Source: Marsupella aquatica
Lineage: Eukaryota; Marchantiophyta
Length of the DNA: 64,000 nt
Reading direction: 5' to 3'
Assembly: GCA_973895155.1 (NCBI GenBank)
Contig: OZ316893.1
Location: 26,102,001 to 26,166,000, forward strand
Positions 1-11,096 of the stretch are shown here, in pieces (position 1 is the stretch's first letter; each line of letters starts with the position of its first letter). Under the pieces are notes generated by a model. The model was not told the DNA's origin, searched no databases, and worked only from the letters and a program-made list of their open reading frames with translations. The position numbers were made by a program, and so were the translations under genes.

Positions 1-351
1 GAATAAGATGAGAGGATTGGCAAAAGATATCTACAGGACATTTCATGGTACCAGCGAAAGTACACACTCATGTTTTGCGCAAATCAACAGAAAAAACGTA
101 GCTTTGGTATGTACTATGTGAGACAAGGTTCACCATTAACTCTGCTAATTTATTTTTCTGGATGAGTCATTTCTGTTCCAAACCATCCTCTTGTAACGCT
201 TCGAATTATTCTGCAGCGGTCTCCCTTTAATCTTACATGACTGTAAGCCACCTGTGCTGCTATTTCGTTGTCCAGAACATGTAGAATTGGCTGCAGCAGC
301 ACGATTATGAGTTCTAATCGGTGAAGATTCACCGCTTTGTCGAGTGAGCAG
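1..351 (+). other. Upstream part of the VMS1-type gene, exon content unresolved
   Basis: This stretch lies upstream of the first exon I can support. It should hold intron and perhaps one earlier exon of the same gene, since the family has much more protein N-terminal to the charged helix. An open stretch runs from 2 to about 108 and ends at a possible GT donor, but its translation shows no family motif, so I do not call it an exon. Confidence 0.3.
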
Positions 352-1457
352 GCAGAGAAAGATCAGAAGAGAAAGGAGCGGGAGAAAGAAAAGAAGAAAT
401 TGAAGAAAGAGCAGGAGAGAGCAAAAGAGGTAACAGGGGAGCTTTCTCCTATTCATATCACAATAACCTAGTTTCCGGTATTAGAGCTCACTCTTCTACT
501 AGCAACGTTGCTCAGCAATGTCAGTGCTTATGCAACTCAGACTTCTGTGTATTTTCGTGTATTCCAGTGAAACGCATCCCTCAGTTTAGGCCCTTAAAAT
601 ATGTGGTGCAGGCTGAAAAAAGAGCGGCAGATTTAGCAGCTGCTGCTCTTGCTAACGTTCGGGGCACCCCCCTGTCAAGGAAGTTGTCGAGGGGAGCTTC
701 TACAAGTACTCAATCGGCCGGCTATCAAGAGGTATGAAATGGATCTCACCATGTCAAGCTTCCTGGCCGAATGTGGGCGTGTATCGTGGTCGTCACCTTT
801 CCAAAAGGAGGTTAAAACAGTACCTTGGACATGTATGGAATGCAATTGAATTACAAGTCCATGGGCCCCCGAAAATGGGCAAGGGCCAGAAAGTTTGAGA
901 AACTGCCAGCAGTAAGAACAGTACGCTTTCTCAGCGAGTACATAGAGAAAGTGAACTCGTTTTGAAATGAAGACTCTGACCCAACAATGTACCACGGTCT
1001 AGAGTACAAAAGGTGACTTAGTAAATCTAGGGAATGAGCAGTTCGTAAGTCGCTCATACAGCAGACCAAATGGCGGAATGTATCACTGTAGGCTTCGATC
1101 ATGGTGTACACCTCAAACTGTAAATGGATCCGTAGATATGGTGATGTAGAAGTCTGACACAGAAATTAATGCAGTAGTATGTGGGTGAATTTGTCTCAGG
1201 CACTGTTGAAAGCACAAGGTGAAGAGAGAGAAAGGAGAGCAGCCGCTGCTGAGATTCGTATGCGAGCCATGATGGCAAACAAAGAACAACAGCCAAGTCA
1301 GACCTTGCCAGGCAATCCCGGGAGCTCTGTCAATGCATCAAAGGCATGTTCTTGTTGTGGAGATGACCTGACTGGCAAAACACCATTCCATCGATTGTCT
1401 TATCAATATTGTAGTACAACTTGTGTCCAAGTGCACAAGAAGTATCTCGAAAGCTAG
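352..1457 (+). CDS. VMS1/ANKZF1-type protein, 3' terminal exons (partial gene)
   Basis: Three coding exons can be joined in phase 0: 352-429, 612-731 and 1200-1457, each with AG before it and, for the first two, GT after it. Exon one gives a Lys/Glu-rich helix starting AEKDQKRKERE, exon two starts AEKRAADLAAAAL, and exon three holds the Arg/Ala-rich segment ERERRAAAAEIRMRAMM followed by CSCCGDDLTGKTPFHR and YCSTTC, ending in YLES and a stop. This order (charged coiled coil, then a terminal treble-clef with CxCC and CxxxC) is the C-terminal layout of Vms1/ANKZF1 proteins, whose last domain is the Vms1-associating treble clef. Family members release nascent chains from stalled 60S ribosomes and act with Cdc48/p97. 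The catalytic VLRF1 domain and ankyrin repeats would lie upstream, outside the window. Identification rests on the C-terminal zinc motif and context; I am fairly sure of the family, less of every splice site. Confidence 0.72.
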
Positions 1458-3940
1458 GAACATATTTGTTGAGCAAGCCATATTGATTAGGTAGGGTGAT
1501 AAATTGAGAAATTTGTATAGAGTGCTGTGTGGACGATGACTCTTAAGATTTCCACTGCACCTCTTACCCACTTACATGGTGCTAAGGGATGGCGGCGTTT
1601 CAGAATGATAAATTTTTGGCTCCACTGAAGAGTATTGATCTTCGCACAGGTGGAATTCAAGAAATTTCCCGATGAAGTTTCAAGGGTAATTGTATTACCA
1701 TCTTTGGCCGTTCTGTTTCACTGTGGTTTCTCTCAAGGCAATATAGGAACAGCTTTTCGCTTCACGCAAGTGACCATCATTTTAGAGGAAGCGTGTCACA
1801 TGCAGGAAACAAATTCCACTGAACATTCATCGAGTCTGGTCCTTTGGTAAGTCAGTCGTCAAGATGACGAAGGAATGGGCTGTACTCAACATTCCAGCAA
1901 ATTCTCATTTGCAGTCTTCATGTCTTTCCTGTGTTATCCAGTTATTACCCAGAATTGAAGATTTCTAATCGGGCGGCAATGAAATTAAAGAATTCTTAAA
2001 AACAGAAATACAAAAGTGTTCATGACTTTCCTGTGTTATCCAGTTATTACCCAGAATTGAAGAATTCTGCAATGGGCGGCAATGAAATTAAAGGATTCAC
2101 AAAAGCAGAAATAACTTGTTCCGAAGTTTGGGCAACCAAATTTCGGACCCGGAAAAAGGAATTGCAGCAGTCTCAGGAAGTTAGTGATGAAGTGAACGAC
2201 CCTGGCGAAGGGGGAAAAGAAACTATGAGAGCTTGAATGGGCAATTTTGCAGCTCAGCCTTCTTACTTGTGGTGGCTTGGAGGTAGGCTGACCTGTGTTT
2301 TGCTTTGAGGTGTGAGGCGTAGTTTATGTCTAAAACTAGATTTCAAATCTTGTATGGGTTTTAGTATAGGGCTGGAAGCATGGTTCCTCATAACAATAAC
2401 TTCAAATATTGGAAGAAGGCTCCTGTAGGCCCTTGGGAGGACATCCATGTCCCCATGCACACTTAGTTACACTATATGTGGACCATTAGCTCATCACACT
2501 GTTGGACTAGATGTGGACTATTGGTTCAAGGTCTGACTACTATGATAGATTTTCATTTTACTTCCTCTAGGTTTTGGGAGTTTGCATTTGCGCTCTCACT
2601 ACCTCTCTTACTTTCATTTCATTGTATTGTGTTTGGCCATGTTGTAAATTGGTCCTTTTTCTGAATAAATCTTTTCTGATTTAATTTTGTCTACCCACCC
2701 CAAAGGTGTCCTATTTGTGCAAGCCCTTTACCCAATCAACTTTTTCTCATGCAACTTCCTCAGTGTTAGGTCTTCTTGGTGTGGCCATGTATCCATCAAC
2801 CACTAATTGAGCAAGAATGCTTCACCTTGCCAACATGACTGGATGTTGTTCTTAGCCACTATGATTTATGTTAGCATTGTATTGTATTTGGATCAAGTCG
2901 GCCTTGGAAGAGATAGCAATTAATTGTTAGGTATGTCGACCTTGTAGTGTCCCTAGATCACTTTGATTTGCAACTATGTAACCAACGTCCATCTATCACA
3001 TAATCCTGTCCTACAGGGAATCATGAGGTTTGTCATATGTATCATATATACAACCTACAACTGAACATTCTAGTGTAGTAGGTAACTCCTTACACCATAA
3101 ACCCTTCAAGATCATGTTCACTTTGGGACTTACTACATGTATAACACACACTCCCACCCTAAAGAATTCTCCATGATCTTCAGAAATAATCTAAGTTGTT
3201 TAAACTTTCAATGGTTCATCTTTTGAATAAAGCCATCTTAGGATGGCTGGCCAGAAGACTGCATCATTGGGGGTTGGCAGTATAGGCAATTGACATGGAA
3301 CAGACAAGACTGGAAGCAGCCCAGATAGAGGATCTGCACTGCCTGGAGATCTAAATTAGTCCATAACATAGCCAAAAAGAGTCTTGTGATCTTTGAATTA
3401 ATGAAGGAGATTGCAAAAATATTGGATTGAAGAAGTGTTTGAGAGAAAAAGAGGAAGGCAAGGCGGACTGAAGATTTAACTCAATTTTGGGTCGAGGACT
3501 TAGGATTGTGGATGCAGTACTTTATTGCGCAACCTTATTGGTCTCTGATGTAAACACTGACTTTCAGTGTATAGATTTTTTTCAAAATAGATATTAAAAC
3601 TATAGTAGGAAAATAACATTCTAGCATTGAGTTATGTCTTGGAATAAAAATTACTTATGTTTTGTGTTGGAATTGCACAAACCGTTATGGAACTATAGTG
3701 TTGAGAGAAAAATGGCAAATACTCTAAAAACAATTCCCACTAATCACCAACTCAGCCCCTTATGCAATGTACAGGTCCACTGGGGCCCACCAATTGCAGT
3801 GTAGGTTACGTCAAACCAGAGCTGACTGGGCCGCCATAAGTCTTCTACAATCAAGAACAACCGGTTACCCTAATCCAACGGCTGGTATGAATTCTGAGCC
3901 TAGGGAACAAAGAAGTGACAGTCTGTTCATTTTGTAAAGT
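1458..3940. other. Gene-free spacer downstream of the VMS1-type gene
   Basis: The first few hundred bases are probably the 3' UTR and flank of the upstream gene. Short open frames here (for example 2033-2236) show no recognisable domain. Apart from the 101-bp-period duplication listed separately I see no gene. T-rich, tail-like sequence around 2560-2690 could be the end of an old retroelement but has no coding remains. Confidence 0.5.
1918..2112. repeat. Tandem duplication, two units about 101 bp apart
   Basis: The block TCCTGTGTTATCCAGTTATT and the roughly 70 bases after it (including GGGCGGCAATGAAATTAAAG) occur at 1918-2010 and again at 2019-2112 with a few substitutions. The two units are adjacent and direct. 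No gene is interrupted. Confidence 0.85.
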
Positions 3941-3984
3941 TTGCCTCGAAGAAGGGCACACCAAAGCAAGGCATTGAGGCCAGC

Positions 3985-4105
3985 ATTACCTGGAGGGGAT
4001 AATTGATTGATAATTAAAGGAGGAGGAGGAGTAAATCAATGTTGATTGCCTGGAGAGGATGATGGATTGATAGGTCAGAGGAGGAGGAGGAGTCCATCAA
4101 TGTTG
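3985..4105. repeat. Imperfect tandem duplication with GGA-rich core
   Basis: Two units share CCTGGAGRGGAT, then a TTGATTGATA- or TGGATTGATA-like run, then AGGAGGAGGAGGAGT and ATCAATGTTG. The unit is about 65 bp. Confidence 0.65.
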
Positions 4106-4544
4106 TCATGCTGCTGTTGCAATGGTCAGCCTAAAGAATCCATCCCAAGCAGAAGTCAGTGAAGGTGAAGGAAAAGAACTTACTGTTGTCTACTTTATGT
4201 TTTATAGGTAACTCACCTGAATCCTGTACCTGACCTTGCCTATGACACGAACAAGATCCTTGGCTTGGCTTGGCTTGGCTTGCCTCCCTGGTCTTCTTGG
4301 GACCTTTCCCCCTTCCTTTTCCCTCCATTTATTGGGTTGCTTTGCCTTTGGGACCCTGTTTGGTGTTTCTGTCCTTTTGCACTTTGATGTTATTGCCATG
4401 GGACTGCATTTCATTTCAGAGGCATCTTTCTAACAGGGAAATCACACTTTCATTATTTTATTCTCTTAAAAAAAACTAGGCAGGATGAAACTTAAATCCC
4501 CATGGACCAAAAGGTTTGACAAAATGCCCAGATTGACCAGCACA

Positions 4545-4780
4545 ACCCCTATTGGCTGCAGCAAAACCTTTCCCTAACTCACGAAGTGACTTTTTTTTTC
4601 ATTTGTATCCTAAACAAACCTCAGGTGTTTTTTGGTAAACAAATCCATTCTTTTCTAACTGGGTTCATCCTGGTCAGAGAGTAGTTAATTCATTTGTAGC
4701 CAAAACAAAACCTTTCCAGTGCTCAGGTTTTACCCTTATAAACAAGTCCATTCTTTTCTAACTGGGTCCATCCTGGTTGC
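4545..4780. repeat. Imperfect direct duplication of about 105 bp
   Basis: AAAACCTTTCC, then CTCAGGT, then AAACAARTCCATTCTTTTCT and AACTGGGTYCATCCTGGT occur in the same order in 4550-4675 and 4705-4778. The surrounding spacer 4106-6062 shows no other supported gene. Confidence 0.65.
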
Positions 4781-4888
4781 AAGGTTGATGGCAATGATCC
4801 AATATCAGGAGAACAATGAATAATGGGGAGGCAGAACTGAGAAGAACAGTATTTTAATCAAGGGACTAAATTAGGAGAATTGTATAAT

Positions 4889-5083
4889 GATATTACATCA
4901 TTTACTGGAATGATAATTAATTGTGATGTTTCATCATTTCTTACAATAAACAAAATATTTACTGTTGATTTCAATGTTGCGATCCTGATGTTACATCATT
5001 TACTGGAATGATAATTAATTGTGATGTTTCAACATTTCTTACAAGAAACAAAAGATTTATAATTGATTTCAATGTTGCTTCGT
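4889..5083. repeat. Tandem duplication, period 98 bp, AT-rich
   Basis: The unit beginning GATRTTACATCATTTACTGG and ending TTGATTTCAATGTTGC occurs at 4889-4979 and again from 4987 with few differences. Confidence 0.85.
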
Positions 5084-6062
5084 TGAATGGAATGAAGAGT
5101 AATTAATATTTTGCTCAGTCCAGGACAGAGCAGAAGAGGTGAGATCATTGTTCATTCACAAAAAACTATCACAAGAATTAGAGCCAAAGAGTGCTGAGGG
5201 GTGGATCGCATTTAATGCCAGTGACATCTCCCCTGAGCATCTTGGTAGTGCATTTGTATGAATTTCATCTCCCAATTCTCTCAATCTGGATGATCAACTT
5301 TATAACAATTCGCGTTTAAGTACCAGTGAGATAAACAAGACCCCAGAAACATGGGAATTCAGAGATCATCCGTGGCCCACAAGCAACCAGCGCACTATGT
5401 CTGCCCTGCAGCAATCGCACGAAAGATGGCGAAGAGCAGACTCAAGTGAAACAGACTCAAGTGAAACAAGATGGTCGAGAGGAAAAGTCATGGCTGATAC
5501 ACCAATAGTGTTAGTGTTGACATGGCTCTCGCATAACGAAAGAGTTTATTCTGCAAAAAAATGGCTATCTGTCGACAAGAATTGTTGATCAAATGGCTTG
5601 GTAAGTTCAGCTACTCTAAAATTAGACCACTGCTCTTGAGATTTACAAACGGAGATGGTAGGCAGTACCACCATTTGTGAAAATCAGAGACCTTTACTTC
5701 TCCTGCGCTCCCCCGGTCTTGCTTATATATCCGCGTATGTGCTCAATTGGGGAGTGGCAATGTGGGAACCCATGTCAATGACATGACAGGGAAAAGTGGG
5801 GGACAAGCATGGGCAGGGAGACTGGATGTATCGTATATAGCTCCATTTGTGAGCTGACAGGTGATCCTTTCCAGATGCCTACAGAAAGAGAATGTACAAA
5901 TGACCTGCAAGTCATCTGAACCCAGTAGCACCCAAGAGCCCACATTCAGTCGTCGTTTAAGTGGTCTGTCTTCAATTCTACTGCCCAAGATGATGTACAA
6001 GCATTTCCTACCCTGCGCTGTGATGAGGTTTATGGCATGTAGTGCTCAAGCGCCAAGTGACT

Positions 6063-9000
6063 TCAGGCAGGTGAAGTATTAGAAGTCGGGTCAGAAGAGG
6101 AGGTAGGGACATCGGGGCCAACCCTGCAGCCTTCAAGCATAAACACCACCTCTGTTATTGAAGGTCGATCAAGGGGATCAGGTGCTGTGCACAGGAGAGC
6201 CACCTTCACAGCCAAGAGAAACTCCTCCCACTCTGATGACTCTGGGTCAAGCTCCAAGAGGGCTGGATCGAAAAGCTCCTGAATCTGTCCACTTTGTAAT
6301 TGCCTTTTGACCCACTTCACGATGTCCTCCTCTTGGGTGAATACAACAGGTCGTCTCCCGGTGAGAAGCTCCAACAATACAATGCCGAAGCTGTAAACAT
6401 CGGACTCCCTGATTACCTGACCTGAAGAAACAGCTTCAGGTGACACATACCCTAAAGAGCCCACCGGTGTAGAGGAGGACGAGGTGGGATCTGTGGGAGG
6501 CTTCGATGCAAGTCTTTCTAACCCAAAGTCACTCAAATGGGCTTCAAAATCAGCATCAAACTGCACGTTGCTGGGCTTCACATCTCCATGAATAATTGGA
6601 GGGTTGCACTGCGTATGAAGAAAAGAAAGTCCTCGAGCCACTCCTAGAGCAATAAGGTGCCTCATGGGCCAATTGAGTGCATGCCCATCCTGGTGGGCAG
6701 CTTCTTGTAACAGGGCAGCCAGATTTCCGTTGGGCATATAGTCATATACCAAAAGCCTGACACCCCCACTAACATAGTACCCACGCAACACGGTGAGATT
6801 GCGATGCTTCACTCTTCCCAGCGACTCCGCCTCTTGTCTAAATGCCTCCTCCTCCACCGATGCGTCTGGCAACCTTCTCACGGAAAGAACGGTTCCATCC
6901 AACAAAAATGCCTTGAAGACTATTCCATAACGAGTTCTGCTCAAGACGTGTTCCTCATCAAACTGACCAGTTGCTTCCTGTATATTTGCGTATGTGATGG
7001 GAGTCTGAAACATCACCAACTTCTGGTCAAAATGAGCTAATTCGCCTTCCTGGCTTGCTTCACCCCTCGGAAAGAAACATATAGCAAGGCAGCAAATTGC
7101 TATCAGAACAAGGAAAACTCCTCCCCCAACCCCAATGCCCACAATAGCACCTGTTCCAAGATGTACCCCACGATGTGACCTTGGACCTGCACCAGGGGCT
7201 GTAGATCCTTTACAACCCAAATTCACAGTGTTTATGGGAACTCCACACAAAAATGAATTGCCTATAAAGGCGCTGACATCAAACTTATTGCCAAGGGATA
7301 TCGGAATGAACCCTCCAAGCGAATTGTACGAGACATTGAATTCCATCAGCCCGGTCAAATCGCCTAGAGCGGTAGGTATGTCGCCTGTGAAATTGTTCTG
7401 CGATAGATTTAGCTCCACCAATGTTGTAACGTTCCCGAGATCGGAAGGTATTGAACCATTTAGCAAATTCACTTCCACTAGAAACGCATTTAAGTTCTGC
7501 AGCTTTGAGACACCAGAGGGAATTGGACCTGAAAGCCGATTCCCATCGAAGTCTAGATTCACTAGACTTACACATCCCCAAAGCTCCTGCGGCACACTCC
7601 CTGTAAGCAAATTCCTGCTGAGGTTGAGGGTCTGTAAGTTAAAAAGTTTGCCCACCTCAACTGGAATTTCTCCAGAGACTTGATTTGCTGAAAGAGAAAG
7701 GGTTCTAAGCTGCTGAAGCGAGCCCAACTCTGCTGGAAAGCTACCAGATAGGAGGTTATCATGCAAGTCCAGCACTTGAAGTCCTGCGGCGTTTGCCAGA
7801 CCTGTAGGTATGCTGCCCGCCAATAAGTTACTAGAAAGATTTAAATATTTCAGATTTAGAAGATTCGAAAGACTGGTAGGGATAGAACCATTTAGACCAT
7901 CTTGAGAACCGAGATGCAAAGTCGTCAAGCTGGCGCAATTCCCAAGTTCTGTCGGTATGGGCCCAGACAGACGGTTCAAACTGACATCCAAGACCTGTAA
8001 CTGTGCCAGGCCACCCAATGAAGAGGGTATGCTGCCACTCAAGCTGTTGTTGTGAAGGTCCAGAGTCTCCAAATTGACAGACTGAGAGAGTCCAACCGGA
8101 ATTCCCCCATCAAACGCATTGGACGCCAGAGATAGATATGTCAATGACGCTAGAGATCCCAGCTGGCTGGGTATACTCCCTGTTAGATGATTGTTGTTTA
8201 AGGCAAGTACCTCAAGATTGGGAATGGTTCCCACTGATGCCAGCAATGATCCTGTCAAAAGGTTGTCAGACAAAGAGAGAACTTTCAGCTGTGTAAGCTG
8301 GCTAAAGTCTGGAAGAGTGCCAGTGAGGTTGTTGGCATCCATTCGAATAACCTGCAAGTTTCTGCTTCTGGTGAGCGATGATGGGAGAGCACTGAAACCA
8401 TTTCTGGATACGTTCCACTGCTGCAGCTGCTGTAGACTATCAAACACGTCTGGAATACCACCCGTGAAAGAGTTTCCATCGCCTGAAAACTGTTGTAGGG
8501 ATACCAAGTTCCCGAGATCCGTAGGAAGAGACCCACTCAAGTAATTATTCTTCACATCCAGGTATAATAGATTGTTCAACGTCCAGATAGTGCTAGGGAT
8601 GGTGCCAGAGAGGGAATTGCTGCTCAAGTCAAGCACCTGGAGAGAGTTGACATTGCCCAGCTCCTGAGGGATCCTGCCTGAGAGATTATTGCCGCCGAGA
8701 GAGAGGACTCCAAGGGCGGGAAAAGATCCAAATCCGGACGGCACGAAGCCGGTCAGGGCATTGCCGGTGAGAGAAATGGATGTGAGACTCTTGATGTTTG
8801 ATAACGTTGAAGGAATTGGTCCGGAGAATAAATTGTATGACAGGTCCAAGCTCCGTAACGCAACGAGACTCCCTAATTGGCTTGGAATGCTGCCGATGAG
8901 GCCATTGCTGGCGAGACTCAAGACCTGCAGATTCACTAGACGGCTAAACTCCGGTCGGATTGTGCCGGTGAAGGAGTTCTGGAAGAGATAAAGCGCTCGC

Positions 9001-11096
9001 AAGTTGGTGCAGTTGCTAAGAGACACAGGAATGGGTCCGCTGAAGGAATTCGTGTGAAGACTCAGCCTGTTTAGTGCATCCAAATTTCCCAGCGCATCTG
9101 CACACAAAAGAGGTAACCGAAACATAATCAGAAATTGCGCAAATTGCTGATCCAAAACCATTGAACCGATTTGCAGAAAGATCAATCCATCATTTTCTAC
9201 GAATGAATCTCTTGTGGGATCGAGAGTCCCAACAAGGTCAGGCTACCCAGTATGACAAAGGCCCGGAGCCCCAGATGCAAATCAATTAAAGCCCTCCAGC
9301 CTCCTCATGTATGATCAGTTAAAAGAGGATTATCTGCTCCTCCATGTCCGACCAGAAGGCATCTAGTCTAGTACCCAGGAAGGAAATCAACTGAGAAATT
9401 GACATGACATGAGCCGAAGGGTCATGATTAACAATGTCAACAAAGCTGGCTGTGAATTAGCTACTGAAGTGTTTTGGCTGGACAAAAGGAGAGCCTGCCC
9501 CTGGAGCTGGGACGATGGTTTCAATATTGGGTTCATCGTCCAACACATGGCTTTGAAAGTCTGGCAGGAACGAACGGTCCTAATTTGGAAGTTTACCGCA
9601 CTGAAGACTCAGTTTTCCTGCAGATAACCCAATCATAAAGGCCCCTGAAGAGGCGGGACAAGGGCACATCATTGAGTACGTCCCGAGATGCAACCAAATT
9701 CTCTCCCTCAATTCTTCATTAATCATACACAACAGACATCGTGATTGAATCTAATGGCAATCTACACCTGTTCATGTAGAACTTAATGTGCTTAGTCTAC
9801 AGAAGCAAACAAGGTGAAAGGCGTCACTCTCGTTCACTACAGTACTGATCTCTTGATGAAGCGTGTCGCAATTTGAGCGCTCAATTGCGTCAGAGGAAGC
9901 TGCCATCCAGACACAGGTTATGTCCGATTGAAGGACATTCCTTGTCCTATGCAAGAGACCCAAGATCATTATCTCCTACTAACATAGCGTCAGCCCATCG
10001 CTCGATTACTAAAACCATGTGGCCGAGGACGAATCTTTGCAAGAATGGAGGAGAGACGACGCTGCTAGAGCTTCTAACGGCGCGAAAGCTCATGCTCGTA
10101 GCTGCAGCAAGTGTGAAGCTTCTTCCCGAAAGTTAGACGAATCTCTGGTGACTGTCTGATAGACTTGATTTCTTAGTCCGAAAACGAAAGAAGTTAAACA
10201 CATCCCAGTTCGTAAGTCAACAGGACACTCCATTCTTCTGACTTCCGCAAGGCAAGCTCCAGGCTCATCAAGATTGCTCAGCCAGGCATGAAACGACCTG
10301 TCATGTCCCAACGAGTAGGACGCCAACCTGCAGGTTCATAGGCAGGTGGCAAGCGCACAGCGAAGTGGCGGAGCCAGCTCCAAACGCAGGCCGACTGCGG
10401 CGTTACGACTGGAGAGAGATGTAGGCAGACTCCCGGGATTGATTTCAACCTTCCGAGGAGTCGGTAGGACACCGGTGATTTGCAAGTACGTGAGGTGCAA
10501 AGAAAATGCTAGTGTTACAACATAGGCACGAATGTGATTCGGAGACAGGTCAATAAGATCTACAAAGGCTTTTCAGGCTCCGCAAAGTTCTCCTACTCCA
10601 AATCCGTGTATGCGTTCAGGAGGGTGAGACAATGAAACCACAAAGCTCAAAAGTACAAGTGCTAGTGGTTCATACAAAATCCTTCCCTTCGAGGTGGGTT
10701 CGTGACGAACAGGACAGATCAATGTAACGTTTGTACCTAACCCCAATGCGGAGCAAAGAAAACCGAGATGAAAGCTTCAAGTGCAGAGATGAACGAACCT
10801 GGGAGAACTCCGCTGAGGCCGACCCTACGAAGAAGAATTTCGGAGACTCGGCCTCTTGTGCAGCCGACGCCTCTCCAATTGCAAGGGCTAGAGGTACCAT
10901 TATTGCTGACATTCCAACTAACCAACACCCCATTCTTGTCCGTGACAGCAGCCTTAAAAGCTAAGAGAGCGGCTATGTCGGTCCGCAGTGAGCCCACATT
11001 CCCTTGAGCGCTGCTCCTCTCCACAGAGGACAGCAGGGAGACTCCCCAGAAGACCACCAGAATCAGCCCAAGAGCATTTGCTCTAGCCCCTCCCAT
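6063..11096 (-). CDS. LRR receptor-like kinase, MUSTACHES (At1g75640/At4g36180) type
   Basis: Two exons join cleanly: 11096-10799 (ending CTCCCAG before GTTCGT) and 9097-6063 (preceded by TTTGTGTGCAG), with a 1701-base intron. The split codon gives Asp100 and restores an unbroken LRR reading SGVLPDALGNLDALNRL. The 1110-residue product has a signal peptide (1-30), an LRRNT_2 cap with SPCNWRGVGC, about 21 LRRs, a membrane span near 752-778 and a kinase domain near 800-1090. Kinase features: a degenerate glycine loop (RTRYGIVFKA), Arg in place of the usual VAIK lysine (LSVRRLP, about 839), HGD instead of HRD (IIHGDVKPSN, about 935) and an intact DFG (about 957). These changes, the block RHLIALGVARGLSFLH and the loop YDYMPNGNLAALLQEA are typical of the At4g36180/At1g75640 group, where MUSTACHES acts in stomatal symmetry. 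It is therefore a plasma-membrane receptor with an atypical, perhaps weak, kinase. The ATG at 11096 directly starts the signal peptide. The ligand is unknown. Confidence 0.92.
9098..10798 (-). other. Intron 1 of the LRR receptor-like kinase gene
   Basis: A phase-1 intron of 1701 bases separates the signal peptide plus LRR cap from the rest of the protein. Donor is AG|GTTCGT and acceptor TTTGTGTGCAG (both on the minus strand). Short open frames inside it are not supported as genes. Confidence 0.85.

Noticed and set aside
7135-7683. 182-residue plus-strand open frame
   Set aside because: It is antisense to the LRR-coding exon of the receptor kinase and has no family motif.
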